Shown here piece by piece: positions 28,301 through 31,727 of a stretch of 31,727 nt of DNA. Both the position numbers and the translations under genes were made by a program. Numbering within the stretch: the first letter of the stretch is position 1; each line of letters begins with the position of its first letter. Under the pieces are notes generated by a model, which had not been told where the DNA came from, searched no databases, and saw only the letters and a program-made list of their open reading frames with translations. The stretch is taken from NCBI GenBank assembly GCA_032718475.1, contig JAUCBJ010001953.1:1-31727 (forward strand), in the 5' to 3' direction. The DNA comes from Nemertoderma westbladi (taxonomy: Eukaryota; Xenacoelomorpha; Nemertodermatida; Nemertodermatidae).

Positions 28301-29576
28301 AGAGCAGTTAAAGCACCACATGAATCTGAACGGTCTGCATGAACCCTACCAGAGTGCCTACCGCCCATTACACGGTACGGAAACTGCTTTGTTATCTGTT
28401 GCTGATACGGTACTTCGTGGAATTGACGATGGTTCGGTGTGTTTGTTTATCACACTTGATTTAAGCGCGGCATTCGACACGGTTGAACATAGCAAACTAT
28501 TGCAGATACTTAAACACGATATTGGCATTGATGGCGTCGCCCTTAAATGGTTCGTATCATATCTATCGGAGCGCTCGCAACAGGTGCGTATTGGGAATAC
28601 ATATTCCATCGCAAAGCACCTCCGCTATGGACTACCACAGGGTTCGGTATTGGGTCCGATTCTGTTTACGGTATACACGCGTTCACTATCAGCTGTAATA
28701 AAGCGGCATGGTCTACATTGTCATTTCTACGCGGATGATACCCAATTATATTTGATTTTCAAGCCAATTGAATTAAACAGCGCTGTAAAAGTAACTGAGA
28801 GTTGCCTCGTGGATGTGCTGGAGTGGATGGATAAAAACTACTTAAAAATGAATTCCGATAAAACTAAAGTCCTGTTATTGCAGTCCAGGTTCGGCATCCA
28901 GCAGGACCCCCCAGTACTGACCATTGGGAGCGACATAATATCGTGCAGCCCAAACGTTCGCAATATCGGGTTCGAATTAGACTCTCGGCTTACAATGTGC
29001 AAGCAAATAGGAATCACCGTTCGTGAGGCATTCTTCCATTTAAGGAATCTTTCAAAGATAAAGCGATACGTCAACAAACAAAACATGGAAATACTTATAC
29101 ACGCACTTGTAACATCAAAGCTTGACGCCAATAATTCTCTCTACTACGGTCTGCCAAAAAAATCCATTCAGAAACTACAGTACGTTCAAAACTCCGCGGC
29201 TCGACTTCTATGTGGTGTAAAGAAGAGGGACCATATAACTCCAACCCTAAAAGCATTGCACTGGTTACCTATAGTTCGCCGTATAGACTTTAAAATTGCC
29301 TTGCTAACTTGGAAATGCGTAAATAACTGTGCCCCGAAGTATCTAAGCGACTTACTAACTCCGTACCTACCCATCCGCGAGATGCGATCCAGCGGGCTGG
29401 GTTTACTCGTGGCCCCTCGCTACAATACGGAACATTATGGTAGGCGATCGTTCTCCATTGCTGCTCCAACTGTATGGAACGCATTGCCTCCGGCCATACG
29501 CGAATCATCGAATGTGGGCATTTTTAAGAAACGTCTAAAAACTCACCTGTACAATCTGGAATACCACGTGAACTAG
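25392..29576 (+). CDS. LINE ORF2 protein: endonuclease and reverse transcriptase, ~1394 aa
   Basis: Multidomain protein for target-primed reverse transcription. Residues are numbered from the TTG at 25395, since there is no ATG before the endonuclease core; the first Met codon is in DMEPF. Residues 16-312 are ~30 copies of a VAGRSPPAPR-like decapeptide. An apurinic/apyrimidinic-type endonuclease follows (N322 in FNAR, LTETWL, GDFN with D466, SDH with D531/H532). A Pro/Gly/Ser linker at about 727-869 separates it from the RT: SNLLYISKLTEKVV, LDLSAAFDTV, GLPQGSVLGP, FYADD with catalytic aspartates 1114-1115. The C-terminal part carries LINE-typical words (KLQYVQNSAARLL, LHWLPI, RRSFSIAAPTVWN). 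All catalytic motifs are present with no frameshift. The RT and C-terminal pattern is L2/CR1-like. Confidence 0.9.
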   Translation, partial: LLPKCPEPTCSNLIQTPRVAGRSPPVPRVAGRSPLAPGVAGLSPPALRVAGRYPPAPRVAGRSPPGLRVAGRFPLAPRVVGRSPPVPRVAGRSPPGLRVVGRTPLAPRVAGRSPPGLGVAGRSPPAPRVAGWSPPGLGVAGQSPPAPGVAGWSPLAPGVAGRSPLAPRVAGRSPPGGLRVAGRSPPAPKVVGRSPPVLRVAGRSPPGLRVAGRTPLAPRVAGRSPPGLGVAGRSPPAPRVAGWSPPGLGVAGRSPPAPGVAGRSPPAPGVAGWSPPALGVAGRFPPAPRVAGRSPLGLRVAGQSPPAPRVAGSKQKFCIGLFNARSINNKAAIIKDYIVDLNIDILALTETWLTGKDEDDSVVEETCPAGFKFAHEPRTWTSGGGVGCAYKGSLDMEPFKIVRATYRSFEYIELTLTQLGAYFRLLILYRTYPSTVNKLNTSMFLEEFSDILQQLMVATGKLIIMGDFNFWVDDSTNKESASFLDVVNCFGMEQLLHEATHRKGHTLDLVLMHKDDIDIIKDIRVCDIGISDHYLICFDISLPKPIAVKKIISHRKLSRINMGNLISDIETSALCLNPLPHDVDQLVELYDKTLLSLLDRHAPLVTKTVIERPMAPWYTESIANEKRTRRRLERKYRTTKLHVDLLEYRNQCYKVAAAISTAKEQYYSGIIKNNSEDLKTLFKVVNKVLHRGNKVILPRHNSELELANRFVNYFDNKIKSIRDGLNHNGTSSGTPSGTPPTPPGTPPSPSGVLPAPSGVPPPTPCGSPPRPSGMPPTPSGTPPSPSGVLPAPSGVPTPTPCGSPPRPSGTPPAPSGTPQGPSGTPPTSSRAPLAPTRVPPAPSGAPSGTPPAPSRVPPAPSGTPPAPVLHKFCDVTSDGVEKLISDSKSKSSPRDPIPTSILKMSLKPLLMVITLIINLSLRTGTVASRFKEAILTPILKKLRLDPEILNHFRPVSNLLYISKLTEKVVVEQLKHHMNLNGLHEPYQSAYRPLHGTETALLSVADTVLRGIDDGSVCLFITLDLSAAFDTVEHSKLLQILKHDIGIDGVALKWFVSYLSERSQQVRIGNTYSIAKHLRYGLPQGSVLGPILFTVYTRSLSAVIKRHGLHCHFYADDTQLYLIFKPIELNSAVKVTESCLVDVLEWMDKNYLKMNSDKTKVLLLQSRFGIQQDPPVLTIGSDIISCSPNVRNIGFELDSRLTMCKQIGITVREAFFHLRNLSKIKRYVNKQNMEILIHALVTSKLDANNSLYYGLPKKSIQKLQYVQNSAARLLCGVKKRDHITPTLKALHWLPIVRRIDFKIALLTWKCVNNCAPKYLSDLLTPYLPIREMRSSGLGLLVAPRYNTEHYGRRSFSIAAPTVWNALPPAIRESSNVGIFKKRLKTHLYNLEYHVN
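25440..26335. repeat. 30-bp coding minisatellite in LINE ORF2
   Basis: About 30 tandem copies of a GC-rich 30-bp unit (GGGTTGCGGGTCGGTCTCCT core) keep frame and encode a ten-residue repeat. A single 3-bp insertion (about 25917) also keeps frame. A higher-order duplication is visible: the variant GGACTCCTCTGGCTCCAAGG occurs at 25696 and 26029, 333 bp apart (eleven units plus the 3-bp insertion). The array produces spurious long ORFs in several other frames on both strands. Confidence 0.95.
27574..28000. repeat. Pro/Gly/Ser-coding minisatellite between EN and RT
   Basis: Degenerate ~21-bp units (CC-GCC-TCC-GGG-... encoding PSGTPPA-like heptads) make a GC-rich linker in ORF2. A 108-bp higher-order copy is visible: CCTCGCCGTCTGGGGTGCTG begins at about 27631 and 27739. 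The tract is in frame throughout. Confidence 0.92.
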
Positions 29577-30079
29577 TGTCTTATATTACGCTGTGCATAT
29601 GAAGTTAAATCTAAACTAAACATTATTTATTTGTTTTTATGGACGACTGACATTTTTTAATTAATTACTTTCAATTTTAAATTTAATTTTAACTTAAGTA
29701 CTGGATGTATACACGATTGTTTTTAACATCAATATATTTTAAATCTTAAAAAGTCCACCATAACAGTTGTTTTTATTGTTTGTTTTTACTATTAATTTTA
29801 ATTCATTATCACTGCCATTATATTCTATTCTGCCATTAATTACATTTTAATTTAACCCGCACTGGAATGCTTGCGTTGATCGTTTTTTTATTGTTTGTTT
29901 TTTACTATATGCTACAATATTTACGATGATCGTTTTTATTGTTTGTTTTTACTATATTTTATGATGTTTTTATTGTTGGTTTTTAATTACTACATTATTT
30001 TAGTTGATTTTTTTTTTTTATTTCATAACTATTGCTATTGCAGTCACGAACTATTAATTACTGTGTACTATGTGTTGTC

Positions 30080-30117
30080 AGCGCCTTAGAGTACGTATAT
30101 TATGTAAATTTGGCGCT
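30080..30117 (+). other. 3' stem-loop of LINE (likely RT recognition site)
   Basis: AGCGCC (30080-30085) pairs perfectly with GGCGCT (30112-30117) across a 26-base loop, followed by ATATAAATAAATA and the (TTA)n tail. In L2-type LINEs of other animals a conserved 3' stem-loop just before a short tandem tail is what the RT recognises; assigning that role here is inference from position and form. Confidence 0.6.
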
Positions 30118-30133
30118 ATATAAATAAATATAT

Positions 30134-30156
30134 ATTATTATTATTATTATTATTAT
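30134..30156. repeat. (TTA)n tail of LINE
   Basis: Seven to eight TTA/ATT units end the LINE; BEL coding sequence resumes at about 30158. Such short tandem tails typically result from target-primed reverse transcription. Confidence 0.9.
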
Positions 30157-30157
30157 A

Positions 30158-31727
30158 AAGGTAAACGAAGTTCTTAGCTATGACTCATCACTTGAAAATG
30201 TCTTATCGACTGACAATGACCAAAACATAGACCTAGAGAATGATGAGACTGATACAGAGTTAATTGATGACGAACAGTATATTAATTATCAAATGCAGAA
30301 TTATAATTCTTTGCAAGGAAATTTTGTTAACGATGAACATGACAAATTAAGTGAAATCTTGCGAGCTCAGGCTGAATATAATGCTGAGCAACAACTCGTA
30401 AGTATAATGAAACAAGAAAGGGAGGGACCAACTTCTTATGAGAAAGCCTTATCTGTTGAAGATGAGCGATCCCGTGACATACAACGGACTACCACAAAAT
30501 TCTTAAAGAATGAAGGTAAGTATGAAATAGGTTTACTTTGGCGCTCTCGGGATCCCAAGTTCCATAACAACAGAATTCTAGCAGAGAAGAGAGTGGAACA
30601 ATTAAAGCGACGATTGGCTGCAAACCATAACGCATGGCACATGTATAGGGAACAGATGGAGAAGTTCATCACAAAAGGGTATGCTGAAGAAGTGCCAACA
30701 AGGACACCAGAATCAAATCGGACATACTATATAACTCATCACTATGTGGAACGTCCCGACAAGCCAGATACTGTGAGAGTGGTCTTTGATGCTTCAGCTC
30801 TATATAAAGGACAGTCTCTGAATTCAGAATTAATGACTGGTCCCAACATGTTGCAATCCCTTCTAGGAATCTTGATTCGCCTTCGCCAATACTCGATCGC
30901 CTTCGCCTCAGATATTGAAGGCATGTTTTTACAAGTGAAGGCCCTACAAGTAGACAGAGATAGCCTCCGGTTTTTTTGGTGGCCAGACGGAGACTTTAGA
31001 AAACCTCTGAAGGAATATTGGATGACGGTACAAGCGTTTGGCATTAATTCCAGCCCATCTAACTCATGCTTCATTGTTCATACCACGGCGGACGATAACC
31101 AACATGATTTCTCGCCCGCCGTCCTAGAAAATATCAAGAAAGATATATATATGGATGACAACTTGAAGTCTGTTCCAACCGTTGAGGAGGCGATAAGCAT
31201 AGCGAAAGGTACAGTAGAATGTCTTAAACGAGGAGGATTCAAGCTCACGAAGTTCGCTAGCAACTCCAGAGAGTTCCTGGACTCAATACCATTCGAAGAC
31301 CGTGGTGCGAAAAATCTGGATTTGACACGTGATGATTTACCGGAAACAAAGACATTAGGTTTAAGATGGAACGCCGAAACTGATGAAATGTCATTCAAAC
31401 TACAGGTGAGAAGTGAGAGTAAACGTACTAAGAGAATATGCCTTAGCATATTAAGCACCTATTTTGATCCCATTGGTTTCATTGGCCCAGTTATCTTGAC
31501 GGCTAGGTGTATAGTTCGGGATATGTGGGAAGAAAACAATTCCTGGGATGACCCGTTGACTGGTAAGTTGTTGGCCCGTTGGCAAGCTTGGGAGGAGACT
31601 TTGCCAGAAATTGAGGACTTTAAGGTACCACGGGCCTACTTTGGCCATGTACTACCTAATTATGAGTACCAGTTACATGTCTTCAGTGATGCGAGCAAGG
31701 TTGGACTAGGTATTGTAGCTTACTTGC
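30158..31727 (+). CDS. BEL/Pao pol, reverse transcriptase and start of RNase H (partial)
   Basis: An open frame (codon phase 30158, 30161...) with no stop to the window edge. It begins in the protease-RT linker (acidic, Asn/Asp-rich). BEL/Pao pre-RT words follow (YEIGLLWRS, KRVEQLKRRL), then the RT palm: RVVFDASA, ASDIEGMFLQV, WMTVQAFGINSSPS, and the catalytic YMDD at 31148-31159. The Pao-specific connection (SILSTYFDPIGFIGP) is next, and the start of RNase H (HVFSDASKVGLGIVAY), with its first acidic residue, lies at the very end. It has no start codon of its own because it is the continuation of the gag-protease ORF cut by the LINE. Catalytic residues visible here are intact. Confidence 0.9.

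Larger units (their letters stand above)
24003..30157 (+). mobile_element. L2/CR1-like LINE, near full length, nested in BEL element B
   Basis: It consists of a 5' UTR of about 230 bp, ORF1 (RNA-binding), ORF2 (endonuclease plus RT), a 3' UTR with a conserved-looking stem (AGCGCC/GGCGCT) and a (TTA)n 3' tail at 30134-30156. BEL coding sequence resumes right after the tail. The LINE boundaries are estimated: the 3' end is clear, while the 5' end is placed where the BEL frame stops. I find no unambiguous target-site duplication, as is common in this clade. Both ORFs are open over long distances, so the copy looks recent. Confidence 0.88.
29577..30157 (+). other. LINE 3' UTR with T-rich repeats and 3' tail
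   Basis: AT-rich and non-coding. TTTTTATTGTTTGTTTTTACTAT-like words recur at about 29772, 29886, 29934 and 29965. It ends in ATATAAATAAATATA and (TTA)n. An AATAAA lies at 30123-30128. Confidence 0.75.
19227..31727 (+). mobile_element. BEL/Pao LTR retrotransposon B, split by a LINE
   Basis: The gag-protease ORF (19227-24002) and the reverse-transcriptase/RNase H ORF (30158 to the window end) have the order and domains of one BEL/Pao element on the + strand. A complete-looking LINE in the same orientation lies exactly between them. The integrase and 3' LTR would lie beyond 31727. Both BEL parts have long open frames, which suggests the element and its interruption are fairly young. Confidence 0.85.

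Noticed and set aside
23980-30175. Target-site duplication flanking the LINE
   Set aside because: Only 2-3-bp A-rich matches are seen at the junctions (CAA before, AA after), which is not evidence.

Overview
This is eukaryotic, transposon-dense DNA, almost certainly from an invertebrate animal. The evidence is two BEL/Pao LTR-retrotransposon pieces, a nearly complete L2/CR1-like LINE, several terminal-inverted-repeat (TIR) elements, minisatellites and a tRNA-like (SINE-type) Pol III promoter, with long AT-rich non-coding gaps and no bacterial operons. The BEL type, the LINE tail with a GGCGCT stem and (TTA)n end, and the frequent TAGGCCTA-type motifs suggest a marine invertebrate, perhaps a deuterostome. 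That placement is a guess. I recognise no ordinary host gene.

Layout. (1) 1-~2300: 3' end of a BEL/Pao element (element A), with H2C2 zinc finger, DDE integrase and C-terminal DUF5641-like domain. A reading-frame break sits near base 25, and a candidate 3' LTR with AATAAA follows. (2) ~2300-8068: a region I cannot assign. It holds a 132-codon ORF (3647-4045), a run of hairpins and 89-bp repeats (4427-4883), and a 591-codon basic protein with three zinc-knuckle-like motifs (4959-6734). (3) 8069-10757: a 2.7-kb non-coding element bounded by 13-bp TIRs, containing a second, nested TIR element (9825-10311). (4) 10835-11510: a 68-bp minisatellite with a three-unit higher-order pattern. (5) 11.5-17.4 kb: non-coding DNA with short tandem repeats, a tRNA-like sequence on the minus strand and a 376-bp MITE made largely of GCAACTTTT motifs. 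(6) 17.4-31.7 kb: a second BEL/Pao element (element B). It has a very long gag-protease ORF (19227-24002) and a reverse transcriptase ORF that resumes at 30158 and runs off the window. The two halves are separated by a 6.1-kb L2/CR1-like LINE inserted in the same orientation.

The most interesting object is the LINE. Its ORF1 and its endonuclease/RT ORF2 lie in the same frame, separated by one TGA followed directly by CTA, which is a known stop-readthrough context. ORF2 has no ATG upstream of its endonuclease catalytic region. ORF2 also carries two in-frame coding minisatellites: about 30 copies of a ten-residue repeat before the endonuclease, and a Pro/Gly/Ser linker between endonuclease and RT. 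The second object worth attention is the unassigned 3.6-6.7 kb module, where a hairpin-rich stretch lies just upstream of an unrecognised zinc-knuckle protein.
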